NCBI GenBank assembly: GCA_019747455.1
Contig: JAIEQT010000529.1
Coordinates: forward strand, 1-5,556
Reading direction: 5' to 3'
Length of the DNA: 5,556 bases
DNA from: Chitinophagaceae bacterium
Lineage (GTDB): Bacteria > Bacteroidota > Bacteroidia > Chitinophagales > Chitinophagaceae
The notes under the pieces were generated by a model. The model was not told the origin of the DNA. It worked only from the letters and a program-made list of their open reading frames with translations, and searched no databases. A program made the translations under genes and the position numbers. Below, piece after piece: positions 1 through 5,556 of this stretch. Each line of letters starts with the position of its first letter. Position 1 is the stretch's first letter.

Positions 1-96
1 GGGTGAAATGATTACACAGGGGCGTGTCTTTTTTATCTCGCTTCCAATTGTTGGATCAAGGTTCACCAAAACAACATCATACTGCCTTAGTTCCAT
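1..96 (-). CDS. mazF: MazF/PemK-family toxin, N-terminal part (cut by window edge)
   Basis: Reading leftward from the ATG at 96-94 gives 32 uninterrupted codons running off the window edge. The peptide begins MELRQYDVVLVNLDPT and continues with GSE, KKTRP and VIISP, which is the characteristic first strand-loop-strand of the MazF/PemK fold (D-V-V/L-V-N-L-D-P-T-x-G-S-E, then K-T-R-P). Family members are sequence-specific endoribonucleases that cut mRNA and stop growth unless bound by the antitoxin; the GSE and TRP segments lie near the active site. The start overlaps the last codons and stop of the antitoxin gene by 10 nt (87-96), an arrangement typical of translational coupling in toxin-antitoxin operons. 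The family call is firm. Whether the toxin is intact and active cannot be judged, because about two thirds of a usual 105-115 residue protein lies outside the window. Confidence 0.93.
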   Translation of the reverse strand, partial: MELRQYDVVLVNLDPTIGSEIKKTRPCVIISP

Positions 97-332
97 TCCT
101 GAAAACTTTCATCTTCAAATACATCGTTAAGAAGCAATTGATCATCTCCGTTTTCGTGCATTTTTTTGAATGCTTTATCCCAGCCCTTCCGAGGAGAAGA
201 TTTCGGTTTTAAAATAATATAGCTTTTCTCAAGAACCAATTCTACAGTATCTTGAATATTGTATTTCTCCAAAAGAGTCTTACTTAGCCGTATTCCTTTT
301 GAATTGCCAATTGAAATTACTGAAACATCCAT
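87..332 (-). CDS. mazE: AbrB/MazE-fold antitoxin of a MazEF-type toxin-antitoxin module
   Basis: This 81-residue protein would neutralise the adjacent MazF-type toxin and probably represses its own operon. Residues 3-45 form a swapped-hairpin AbrB/MazE DNA-binding domain; the diagnostic segment SIGNSKGIRL is at residues 7-16, followed by a short helix (SKTLLEKYNI) and the strands ELVLEKSYIILKP. Residues 50-81 are a hydrophilic, acidic tail with W51, F55, F72, F77 and W80, as expected of the flexible arm that threads along a MazF dimer. The frame is open upstream to an ATG at 380, but I start at 332 because the domain begins there, the length then matches the family, and the 16 extra residues would cover the likely promoter and palindromes. 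The toxin start overlaps its 3' end by 10 nt. The cognate partner is inferred from adjacency. Confidence 0.92.
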   Translation of the reverse strand: MDVSVISIGNSKGIRLSKTLLEKYNIQDTVELVLEKSYIILKPKSSPRKGWDKAFKKMHENGDDQLLLNDVFEDESFQEWN

Positions 333-344
333 AATTAACAGTTG

Positions 345-362
345 TGTATACAAAGTAATTAC
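345..362. promoter_or_regulatory. Tandem palindromes, candidate antitoxin operator
   Basis: Two perfect 8-bp palindromes sit 2 bp apart: TGTATACA at 345-352 and GTAATTAC at 355-362. They lie between the candidate -7 box and the antitoxin start codon, covering the expected transcription start. MazE-type antitoxins bind palindromic sites in their own promoters, so placement fits an autoregulatory operator. Short palindromes arise easily in AT-rich DNA, so the role is an inference. Confidence 0.35.
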
Positions 363-369
363 AAATTTA
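362..369 (-). promoter_or_regulatory. Candidate -7 promoter box for the toxin-antitoxin operon
   Basis: On the minus strand the octamer TAAATTTG matches the Bacteroidota -7 consensus TAnnTTTG exactly. It lies 29 nt upstream of the antitoxin ATG at 332, leaving a short leader of roughly 20-25 nt. I do not see a good TTG/TTTG -33 element at the usual spacing, only a T-run around 384-387, so this rests on one box in AT-rich DNA. Confidence 0.4.
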
Positions 370-451
370 TAAAGATTCAAAATAAAAGCTCATTCCTCCC
401 ACAAGTCCCGCGCTCGTTACTCCTATAAATGACCTATTGTTGAAATAAGTG

Positions 452-459
452 TAATCTTG
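452..459 (+). promoter_or_regulatory. -7-like box just before the HAD remnant
   Basis: TAATCTTG differs from TAnnTTTG at one position and ends 4 nt before the ATG at 464, so transcription would start at or very near the start codon. No convincing -33 element is visible at the right distance. It suggests that the truncated gene may still have its own promoter, but the evidence is thin. Confidence 0.25.
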
Positions 460-463
460 CAGC

Positions 464-649
464 ATGTTAATTTTTCTTGACATAGATGGTGTTATGGTTC
501 CTGTAAAAGGTTGGAAAAGCCCCGAATTCTTGAATGATGGCTTTCCTGCTTTTAGTAGTCAGGCAACTAGTGCTCTTCAGCGTTTGATTGCTGAAGATGT
601 AACCATTATGCTTACAACCTCATTTACACTTCACCCCACTAACTATTGA
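464..649 (+). pseudogene. Truncated HAD-fold protein, N-terminal fragment
   Basis: The 61-residue reading frame opens with FLDIDGV, HAD motif I with the nucleophile/acid pair D6 and D8, and reaches motif II at TTS (51-53) after VTIML. Between them the peptide resembles the small HAD-domain proteins found in Bacteroidota. A functional HAD protein also needs the motif III lysine and the motif IV acidic residues, usually within about 130-160 residues in this small family; none is present. The last eight residues (FTLHPTNY) look unrelated to the fold, and the stop overlaps the 3' end of the convergent ABC transporter gene by 7 nt. I read it as a gene that lost its 3' two thirds by deletion or rearrangement near 620-645. 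A short expressed peptide cannot be excluded, but phosphatase activity is very unlikely. No continuation is visible in another frame. Confidence 0.75.
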
Positions 650-2451
650 CCAATGACTTGCATCGCCTTTCTCTCTCCAATCTGCTGGCGCCACATAGCG
701 TAGTACAAGCCTTTTTCGGCTAAGAGATCCGAATGGGTACCTGTTTCGGCAACCTGCCCCTTTTCTAATACATAAATACGATCAGCATGCATAATGGTAC
801 TTAACCGATGCGCAATCATTACCGTGATTTGTTCTTTTTGGGCTGAGATAGAACGAATGGTATTCGTAATTTCCTCTTCCGTGATACTATCCAAGGCAGA
901 AGTTGCTTCATCAAAAATAAGCAGTTGTGGATGACGTATTAAAGCACGGGCTATTGAAAGCCTTTGTTTTTCTCCTCCACTTAATTTTAATCCACCTTCT
1001 CCGATCATCGTATCAATTCCTTTTTCGGCACGAGCCAAAAGGTTATCGCAGCTTGCTTTATGCATCGCTTCATGTAAATCTTCGTCTGTGGCAGTTGGGT
1101 GAACAAATAATAAATTTTCTCGTATGGTTCCTGCAAATAATTGTGTGTCTTGCGTAACAAATCCGATCTGTGATCTTAGTTCATCAAAATTTATTTCGCT
1201 AGCATCTATACCATTGTATTTGATGTTCCCTTTTTGCGCACGATATAAACCAGCTAAGAGTTTGACTAGCGTACTTTTACCGGCACCGGAAGGGCCCACG
1301 AAGGCAATCGTTTCTCCTTTCGTTACATCAAAACTAATATCGTCTAACGCATTATACTGCGCTGTTTGGTGTTTAAAAGTGATATGCTCAAAAGTTAAAG
1401 AAGCAATTTTGCCAATTTTATGAGGTGCAGCAGGTGTTGGCTCCGAAGGCTTTTGCATCAGGTTGTGAAAATTATTGAGAGAGGCTTCGGCTTCACGATA
1501 GGAAAGAATGATATTACCAATTTCTTGAAGCGGACCAAAAATAAAAAATGAATAAAACGTAAGTGTCATTACTTCCCCTGCTGTTAATTTACTACTAAAA
1601 ACCAGCCATAGTAAGGTGAACATGATAATTTGCCGAAGGAAGTTTACAAAAGTGCCTTGCACAAAACTGAGTGAGCGAACACTTTTTACTTTGCGCAATT
1701 CGAGTCCAAGTATTTTATAGGTATTCTTATTCAATCTGGATATTTCCTGATCTGTAAGACCTAAGCTTTTTACCAATTCAATATTGCGAAGGCTTTCTGT
1801 GGTTGTGCCAGCTAAAGAGGTAGTTTCTTTAACAATGGTTTTTTGAATAACTTTTATTTTTTTACTTAATAAGTTAGTGAGTAAGGATAATAGTATAATA
1901 CCTGCAGCATAAATAGGCATGATCGACCAGTGCAAACGGAAAGAATACACTGAAATAAAAACGATACCTACGAGAATACTAAATAATACATTGATAAAAG
2001 CAATGATGAATCTTTCTGTATCGGTTCTTACTTTAGATAGAATAGAAAGCGTTTCGCCGCTGCGTTGATCTTCAAATTCTTGATAGGGGAGTTGCATAGA
2101 GTGTTTCAAACCATCGGTAAAAATTTTTGCGCCAAATTTTTGAACAACCACATTGCTAAAATAATCTTGAAAAGCTTTGGCAATACGTGATACCATGGCT
2201 ACACTTATTAGGATTCCTAAGAAACCCAGTACCCCCCAAATAAATTCAGATTCTGTTCTTGTACCAGTGGCAACAAATTGTTTGCTTTCATTAAAATAGC
2301 CTGTTTGTAACGGGTGCATACCATATTTATCCAGCATTTTTCCGAAAAAAAAGGGATCCAACATCGAGAAAGATTGGTTGATGGCTGCTAATAACAAAGC
2401 CAGCATTACTAACCATTTATAGGGCTTGAGGTATTGAAGAAGTAGTTTCAT
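643..2451 (-). CDS. ABC transporter, fused permease and ATP-binding domain (MsbA/ABCB-like exporter)
   Basis: This complete 602-residue half-transporter has one membrane domain and one nucleotide-binding domain, and is expected to work as an inner-membrane homodimer (or heterodimer) exporting lipids, drugs or peptides; the substrate cannot be read from sequence. Hydrophobic segments fall near residues 11-31, 70-89, 149-168, 174-195, 270-287 and 293-313. The ATPase domain follows from about 350: Walker A GPSGAGKST (386-394), Q-loop Q434, signature LSGGE (490-494), Walker B LLIFD (510-514) with catalytic E515, D-loop SALD (518-521) and switch H548. All catalytic residues are intact. The A-loop aromatic appears replaced by H361 (FKH where FxY is usual). 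The first external loop (about 40-68) is long and hydrophilic. It is transcribed alone: the HAD remnant converges on its 3' end and ykuK diverges from its 5' end. Confidence 0.95.
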   Translation of the reverse strand: MKLLLQYLKPYKWLVMLALLLAAINQSFSMLDPFFFGKMLDKYGMHPLQTGYFNESKQFVATGTRTESEFIWGVLGFLGILISVAMVSRIAKAFQDYFSNVVVQKFGAKIFTDGLKHSMQLPYQEFEDQRSGETLSILSKVRTDTERFIIAFINVLFSILVGIVFISVYSFRLHWSIMPIYAAGIILLSLLTNLLSKKIKVIQKTIVKETTSLAGTTTESLRNIELVKSLGLTDQEISRLNKNTYKILGLELRKVKSVRSLSFVQGTFVNFLRQIIMFTLLWLVFSSKLTAGEVMTLTFYSFFIFGPLQEIGNIILSYREAEASLNNFHNLMQKPSEPTPAAPHKIGKIASLTFEHITFKHQTAQYNALDDISFDVTKGETIAFVGPSGAGKSTLVKLLAGLYRAQKGNIKYNGIDASEINFDELRSQIGFVTQDTQLFAGTIRENLLFVHPTATDEDLHEAMHKASCDNLLARAEKGIDTMIGEGGLKLSGGEKQRLSIARALIRHPQLLIFDEATSALDSITEEEITNTIRSISAQKEQITVMIAHRLSTIMHADRIYVLEKGQVAETGTHSDLLAEKGLYYAMWRQQIGERKAMQVIGQ

Positions 2452-2455
2452 GGGG

Positions 2456-2463
2456 TAAAGATA
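2456..2463 (-). promoter_or_regulatory. -7-like box immediately upstream of the ABC transporter
   Basis: On the minus strand TATCTTTA matches TAnnTTTG at all but the last base and ends 4 nt before the ATG at 2451, implying a leaderless or near-leaderless start, as at the HAD gene. It abuts the first unit of the 7-bp array, so any -33 element would lie inside that array. No clear -33 motif is seen there. Confidence 0.25.
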
Positions 2464-2542
2464 CGAGTTACGAGATTCGAGTTGCGGGATTTGAGTTCAG
2501 AGAAATGGGGTGTCACTCGTATCTCGATACCCGAATCTCGAA
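2462..2542. repeat. 7-bp-periodic degenerate array with inverted partner (hairpin-forming)
   Basis: The left arm (2462-2503) reads as six contiguous 7-mers: TACGAGT, TACGAGA, TTCGAGT, TGCGGGA, TTTGAGT, TCAGAGA. Their last base alternates T/A, giving a 14-bp super-period. After an 11-nt gap the right arm (2515-2542) holds four units in the opposite orientation: ACTCGTA, TCTCGAT, ACCCGAA, TCTCGAA. Aligning 2468-2496 with the reverse complement of 2515-2543 gives 22 matches in 29, so the segment could fold into a long imperfect hairpin with an 18-nt loop. It lies in the gap between the divergent ABC transporter and ykuK genes. It is not a CRISPR array, since there are no spacers, and encodes nothing evident. 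It may be a dispersed intergenic repeat, a protein-binding array or a processed-transcript hairpin. Confidence 0.8.
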
Positions 2543-2666
2543 ACCATTCTCTTTCCCTCTGTCCATAGTATACTGTATAACGCTATCCCCGACTGTTAAT
2601 AATAATTTGACCCGGGGTTGATTTTTATAGGCCACAACCTACGTAACTTACAAAAACCTTCATTAT

Positions 2667-3140
2667 ATGCGTTGGAGAAAATTCAATGGCGAGCCCATTA
2701 CACTTCCCATCAAAGATGCAGTAGAAGATGCTATCAAAAGGGAAACGGCTCAGGGCACTCGTTTAAAAGTATGTATCGGTACCGACAGTCAGGTTAAAGG
2801 CGATGATACTGAGTTTGCAACTGTAATTGTTTTTTTGCGTGAACACAATGGTGGATTCATGTATATCCACAACGAAAAAACAAAGCAGAAATACCATATC
2901 AAAGAAAGGATGCTGGTAGAAGTTGCTAAGAGTATTGAAATCGCTTATGAGTTATGCAATTTGTTTATCGAGTATCATGTTGATATGGAAGTACATGCCG
3001 ATATCAATACCAATCCGCAATTTAAGAGTAATGATGCTTTGCGGGAAGCCATGGGTTATATTCTGGGAATGGGATTTGCTTTTAAAGCTAAGCCTGAGGC
3101 TTTCGCCAGCAGTTGCTGTGCCGATAAAGTAGTGAACTAG
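2667..3140 (+). CDS. YkuK/DUF458-family RNase H-like protein
   Basis: This 157-residue protein resembles the YkuK family (DUF458, RNase H-like), named for a Bacillus subtilis protein of unknown function. The hallmark GTDSQ is at 38-42. The acidic residues D40, E85 (RMLVE), D112 (HADIN) and D153 (CADKVV, at the C-terminus) are spaced as an RNase H-fold D-E-D-D metal-binding set should be, so a nuclease fold is plausible, though activity on a defined substrate has not been shown to my knowledge. Length and ending match a complete small family member. There is no signal peptide or membrane segment, so it should be cytoplasmic. The ATG at 2667 begins the conserved N-terminal MRWRKF segment and has AT-rich rather than Shine-Dalgarno sequence before it. 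It is a single-gene unit whose stop is 1 nt from the end of the convergent transglycosylase gene. Confidence 0.85.
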   Translation: MRWRKFNGEPITLPIKDAVEDAIKRETAQGTRLKVCIGTDSQVKGDDTEFATVIVFLREHNGGFMYIHNEKTKQKYHIKERMLVEVAKSIEIAYELCNLFIEYHVDMEVHADINTNPQFKSNDALREAMGYILGMGFAFKAKPEAFASSCCADKVVN

Positions 3141-3150
3141 TTTACTGCTT
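3127..3150 (+). terminator. Hairpin across the convergent gene junction, possible terminator
   Basis: AAGTAGTGAA and TTTACTGCTT flank the loop CTAG and pair over 10 bp in plus-strand RNA, with two G-U wobbles. The stem spans both stop codons (3138-3140 plus, 3142-3144 minus). The wobbles become A-C mismatches in minus-strand RNA, so it would favour plus-strand transcripts. There is no clear U-tract after it, so it is at best a weak or factor-assisted terminator, or an mRNA 3'-end stabiliser. Confidence 0.35.
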
Positions 3151-4131
3151 GCCAGGGATATTCCCCTCCAGTAATGCACGTAGTGATGCTGCGAGTAATT
3201 GGGGTTTTTTCGCCTCAAAAATAGCGAGCTTATCTCTTGGAATGCGGAGTAGGTATTTCTTACCCTCCGCTAATTGTTTATCTAAGCCAGGGTTCCATTT
3301 ATTAAACAGACCAATATTTATCAGCAGTTCATTAGCAATAATAAGTGATTGATATCTGCCACTTATTTCAACAGTAGTAGTGGTTGCTTCTTCTTCATCA
3401 GTAAGTGTGGGTTTTGTGAGTAAGGGCATATTTTCTTTGTGGTATTTTGCTTCGGCGGCCGTCATAGTTGTCCAGCCACCACTCCCTTCAAAAATATAAT
3501 GGGTAGCAATGAATTTCTTTACATGATTTCTGGTTTCCTCCGGAAGGTAGTATTGTAAGTCCCAAAAACTTTTACTACCCGATTTACGGATACACTGCCG
3601 AACTCTTCCTGCGCCGCCATTATAGGCTGCCACTACCAAGAGCCAATCATTAAATTCAGCATATAACTCACGCATTAATTTGGCTGCTACATGCGTACTT
3701 TTAATATAATCTGTTCTCTCATCATTAACCCCAACGCGCAATCCGAATCGTTTGGCTTCATAGTCCATAATTTGCCACGGCCCAACCGCTCCGGCCCAAG
3801 ATACAAGAGCTGATTGCAAATGACTTTCTATTACGCTGAGGTATTTCATTTCTGTTGGTATGCCATAGAGCTTGAGAATATTATCATATACATCAAAATA
3901 GGGCTTACCCCAACGCTTCATGCGTTCTAATTCTTTACCTTGTTTTTTTATATATTCCTGTACAAATGAAACGGCACGCGGATTTAGCTGTGCTGCATAA
4001 GGTTTTGAGGAATCAAATTTATTCTTGAACAGTGAACTGAATCCAATTTTATCGGTACTATCTTTTTGAGCCGATAATAAAGATGCATTAAAAAGAAAGC
4101 AGTAAAATAATATGACTTTATATTCTTTCAT
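3142..4131 (-). CDS. Exported lytic murein transglycosylase (SLT domain, MltD-like)
   Basis: The 329-residue protein begins with a signal peptide (charged MKEYK, hydrophobic core to about residue 19, likely cleavage near LLSAQ at 18-22), so it acts in the periplasm or envelope. There is no lipobox cysteine at the cleavage site. The SLT/lysozyme-like domain spans about 80-215: catalytic glutamate E102 in IESH, GPWQIM at 117-122, AAYNGG at 168-173, and a family-typical ETRNHVKKFIA stretch at 199-209. Such enzymes cleave the MurNAc-GlcNAc bond to form 1,6-anhydro ends in peptidoglycan remodelling. The C-terminal part (about 255-325) is not an obvious LysM repeat, although MltD proteins usually carry LysM domains there; a degenerate wall-binding region is possible. 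Its ATG lies inside the gatA 3' end (14-nt overlap, 4118-4131), so translation is probably coupled to gatA. Confidence 0.93.
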   Translation of the reverse strand: MKEYKVILFYCFLFNASLLSAQKDSTDKIGFSSLFKNKFDSSKPYAAQLNPRAVSFVQEYIKKQGKELERMKRWGKPYFDVYDNILKLYGIPTEMKYLSVIESHLQSALVSWAGAVGPWQIMDYEAKRFGLRVGVNDERTDYIKSTHVAAKLMRELYAEFNDWLLVVAAYNGGAGRVRQCIRKSGSKSFWDLQYYLPEETRNHVKKFIATHYIFEGSGGWTTMTAAEAKYHKENMPLLTKPTLTDEEEATTTTVEISGRYQSLIIANELLINIGLFNKWNPGLDKQLAEGKKYLLRIPRDKLAIFEAKKPQLLAASLRALLEGNIPGKQ

Positions 4132-5556
4132 TTTGCTTAGCCATCAGTGATTGTGAAAGCTGTAGCAAAGTTACTTCATCAAAGGCTGCTGTCATCAATT
4201 GTAAGCCAAATGGCATCCCGTTTTCATGCTTGTATAACGGAATAGAAACGGCGGGAATGCCCACCAGATTTGGATATACTGTAAATATATCTGCTAAAAA
4301 CATTTCGATTGGATCGCTTATTTTTTCACCTAATTTAAAGGCAGGGGCCGGCACTGTTGGAGAAATAATGCAATCATAATCCGCAAAAATGATATCTGTT
4401 TGTTGTTTTAGTAATTGGCGAACTTGTTGTGCTTTGGTAAAATAGGCATCAAAAAAACCTTCACTTAAAACAAAGGTTCCTAATAAAATTCTGCGTTTTA
4501 CTTCTTCTCCAAAACCCTCACCACGAGAAGCTTTGTACATTTCTGTTAGGTCTAGACCTTCTTTTTTAGTTCTGTGACCAAAGCGAACCCCATCAAATCT
4601 CGATAGATTACTGGAAGCTTCGGCTGTGGTTAGTACATAGTAAGTTGGCACTACATAGTTTAATAGGCTGAAGGAAACCGGTTTTACATAATGACCGGCT
4701 GCTTTTAAAGATTCAATAGTATTTGTAATTTCTTTTTTAATAGTTGGGTCTAATGCAGGATGGTTCAGTGCTTCTTGAAAATAAGCTATTTTATAGGTTT
4801 TAGGGGGAATGGTTAGCGCAGCAGTATAATCAGGCACCGGATGAGTGGAAACGGTGCTATCATATTCATCCTGGCCGGCAATGGTTTCAAGTACAACGGC
4901 AGCATCGGGAATACTATTGGCAAAAATGCCGATTTGATCGAAGGATGAGGCGTATGCAATGAGTCCATATCGGGAGATTCTTCCATAGCTTGGTTTTAAG
5001 CCTATGATTCCACAGAAATCGGCCGGCTGCCTTACCGAGCCGCCTGTATCGGAGCCCAAGCTTATCATACATAAACCGGCCTGAACGGCAACTGCTGAAC
5101 CACCGGAAGATCCACCGGGAACGCGACTAATATCTCTTGCATTTTTTACAGGCCCATAAGCTGAATTTTCATTGCTACTGCCCATGGCAAACTCATCACA
5201 ATTTTGACGGCCAATGATAATGGCTCCTGCGTCCAATAATTTTTGTGTTGCAGTGGCACTATAAATTGAAGTGAAAGGCTGTAAAATTTTTGAAGCAGCA
5301 GATACGGCATGATCTTTATAACATATCACATCTTTCAAGCCTACAATCACACCATGTAAGGATGTATTGATCCCTTCTTTGGAACGAAGCTCATCTAGTT
5401 CTCTGGCTTTTGTATAGGCTTCTTCTTCAAAAACTTCTATGTAAGCATTTAAATGGGCTTGCTGTGCGATGGCATCAATATAAAAACGAACGGCCTCCAC
5501 ACAGGTGGTTTGGCCGTTCTGTAATGCTTTATGATAATCGGAGATAGAGTGAAAAC
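4118..5556 (-). CDS. gatA: Glutamyl-tRNA(Gln) amidotransferase subunit A, 5' end outside window
   Basis: GatA is the amidase subunit of GatCAB, releasing ammonia from glutamine to convert misacylated Glu-tRNA(Gln) (and often Asp-tRNA(Asn)) in the cytoplasm. The amidase-signature Ser-cisSer-Lys triad is intact: Lys at 5333-5335 (VGLKDV), cis-Ser at 5108-5110 (PGGSSGGS) and nucleophile Ser at 5036-5038 (GSDTGGSVRQPA). GatA-specific stretches follow: AEASSNLSRFDGVRFG, GEGFGEEVKRRILLGT and DPIEMFLADIFTV. These favour GatA over a generic amidase. The frame has a GTG at 5500, but it stays open to the edge and upstream codons read SISDYHKALQNGQTT, a normal GatA N-terminus, so the true start is only a few codons beyond 5556. 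About 478 of an expected 480 or so residues are present. It is the upstream member of a pair with the transglycosylase gene. Confidence 0.96.
   Translation of the reverse strand, partial: FHSISDYHKALQNGQTTCVEAVRFYIDAIAQQAHLNAYIEVFEEEAYTKARELDELRSKEGINTSLHGVIVGLKDVICYKDHAVSAASKILQPFTSIYSATATQKLLDAGAIIIGRQNCDEFAMGSSNENSAYGPVKNARDISRVPGGSSGGSAVAVQAGLCMISLGSDTGGSVRQPADFCGIIGLKPSYGRISRYGLIAYASSFDQIGIFANSIPDAAVVLETIAGQDEYDSTVSTHPVPDYTAALTIPPKTYKIAYFQEALNHPALDPTIKKEITNTIESLKAAGHYVKPVSFSLLNYVVPTYYVLTTAEASSNLSRFDGVRFGHRTKKEGLDLTEMYKASRGEGFGEEVKRRILLGTFVLSEGFFDAYFTKAQQVRQLLKQQTDIIFADYDCIISPTVPAPAFKLGEKISDPIEMFLADIFTVYPNLVGIPAVSIPLYKHENGMPFGLQLMTAAFDEVTLLQLSQSLMAKQNERI

Noticed and set aside
24..212. 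Plus-strand 62-residue frame over the toxin-antitoxin genes
   Set aside because: It is antisense to the clear MazF and MazE coding sequence and has no recognisable features.
333..380. N-terminal extension of the antitoxin from an upstream ATG
   Set aside because: The extra 16 residues are outside the AbrB/MazE domain and would cover the -7 box and palindromes; the internal ATG at 332 fits the family length.
927..1423. Two plus-strand reading frames (927-1157 and 1124-1423)
   Set aside because: They lie antisense to the ATPase domain of the ABC transporter, are low-complexity hydrophobic translations and resemble no family; they are shadows.
2462..2542. CRISPR array
   Set aside because: The units are contiguous 7-mers without spacers and the second block is inverted; no cas genes are present.
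2567..2574. AGTATACT palindrome as an operator for ykuK or the ABC gene
   Set aside because: It is a single 8-bp palindrome with no adjacent convincing promoter; chance is a sufficient explanation.
2587..2617. CCCCG/CGGGG stem followed by a T-rich stretch upstream of ykuK
   Set aside because: The stem is only 5 bp with a 21-nt loop, and no upstream plus-strand gene exists to terminate; it is too weak to call a terminator or attenuator.
2923..3352. Other frames around ykuK and the transglycosylase (2923-3132 plus, 2952-3218 minus, 3149-3352 plus)
   Set aside because: They overlap confidently assigned genes in other frames and show no domain signal.
5498..5500. GTG as the start codon of gatA
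   Set aside because: The frame is open to the window edge and the 18 codons upstream read like a normal GatA N-terminus, so the gene is simply cut by the window.

Overview
The window looks like chromosomal DNA from a member of the Bacteroidota, most likely in or near the Chitinophagaceae. This is an inference from the style of the proteins (GatA, the half-size ABC exporter, the SLT-domain lytic transglycosylase), AT-rich coding sequence, the absence of clear Shine-Dalgarno sequences, and several matches or near-matches to the Bacteroidota -7 box TAnnTTTG. No taxonomic search was possible.

Left part (1-649) has an accessory character. A MazEF/PemK-type type II toxin-antitoxin pair is transcribed leftward: a complete 81-residue AbrB/MazE-fold antitoxin (87-332) and the first 32 codons of its MazF/PemK toxin (96 down to 1, cut by the window edge). 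The two genes overlap by 10 nt. The space upstream of the antitoxin holds a TAnnTTTG box and two perfect 8-bp palindromes that could be its operator. Transcribed the other way is the N-terminal third of a HAD-fold protein (464-649), which loses family resemblance just after motif II and runs into the tail of the next gene; it is probably a remnant.

Middle (643-2451, minus strand): a complete 602-residue ABC exporter half-transporter (MsbA/ABCB-like). Its upstream gap (2452-2666) holds a 7-bp-periodic degenerate array (consensus about TWCGAGW) followed by an inverted copy, together able to form a long imperfect hairpin. This is the most unusual DNA structure in the window. The rest of the gap has only a weak GC stem (2587-2617) and no convincing promoter.

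Right part (2667-5556): a plus-strand YkuK/DUF458-type RNase H-like protein (2667-3140) converges, 1 nt apart, on a minus-strand pair: gatA (4118-5556, 5' end outside the window) followed by an exported SLT-domain lytic transglycosylase (3142-4131). The last two overlap by 14 nt and are probably co-transcribed and translationally coupled. GatA is the amidase subunit of the Glu-tRNA(Gln) amidotransferase; the transglycosylase cleaves peptidoglycan, so the pairing is not obviously functional.

I found no convincing new multi-gene system. The points most worth following are the 7-bp inverted array, the truncated HAD gene at a possible accessory/core boundary, and the compact toxin-antitoxin control region.
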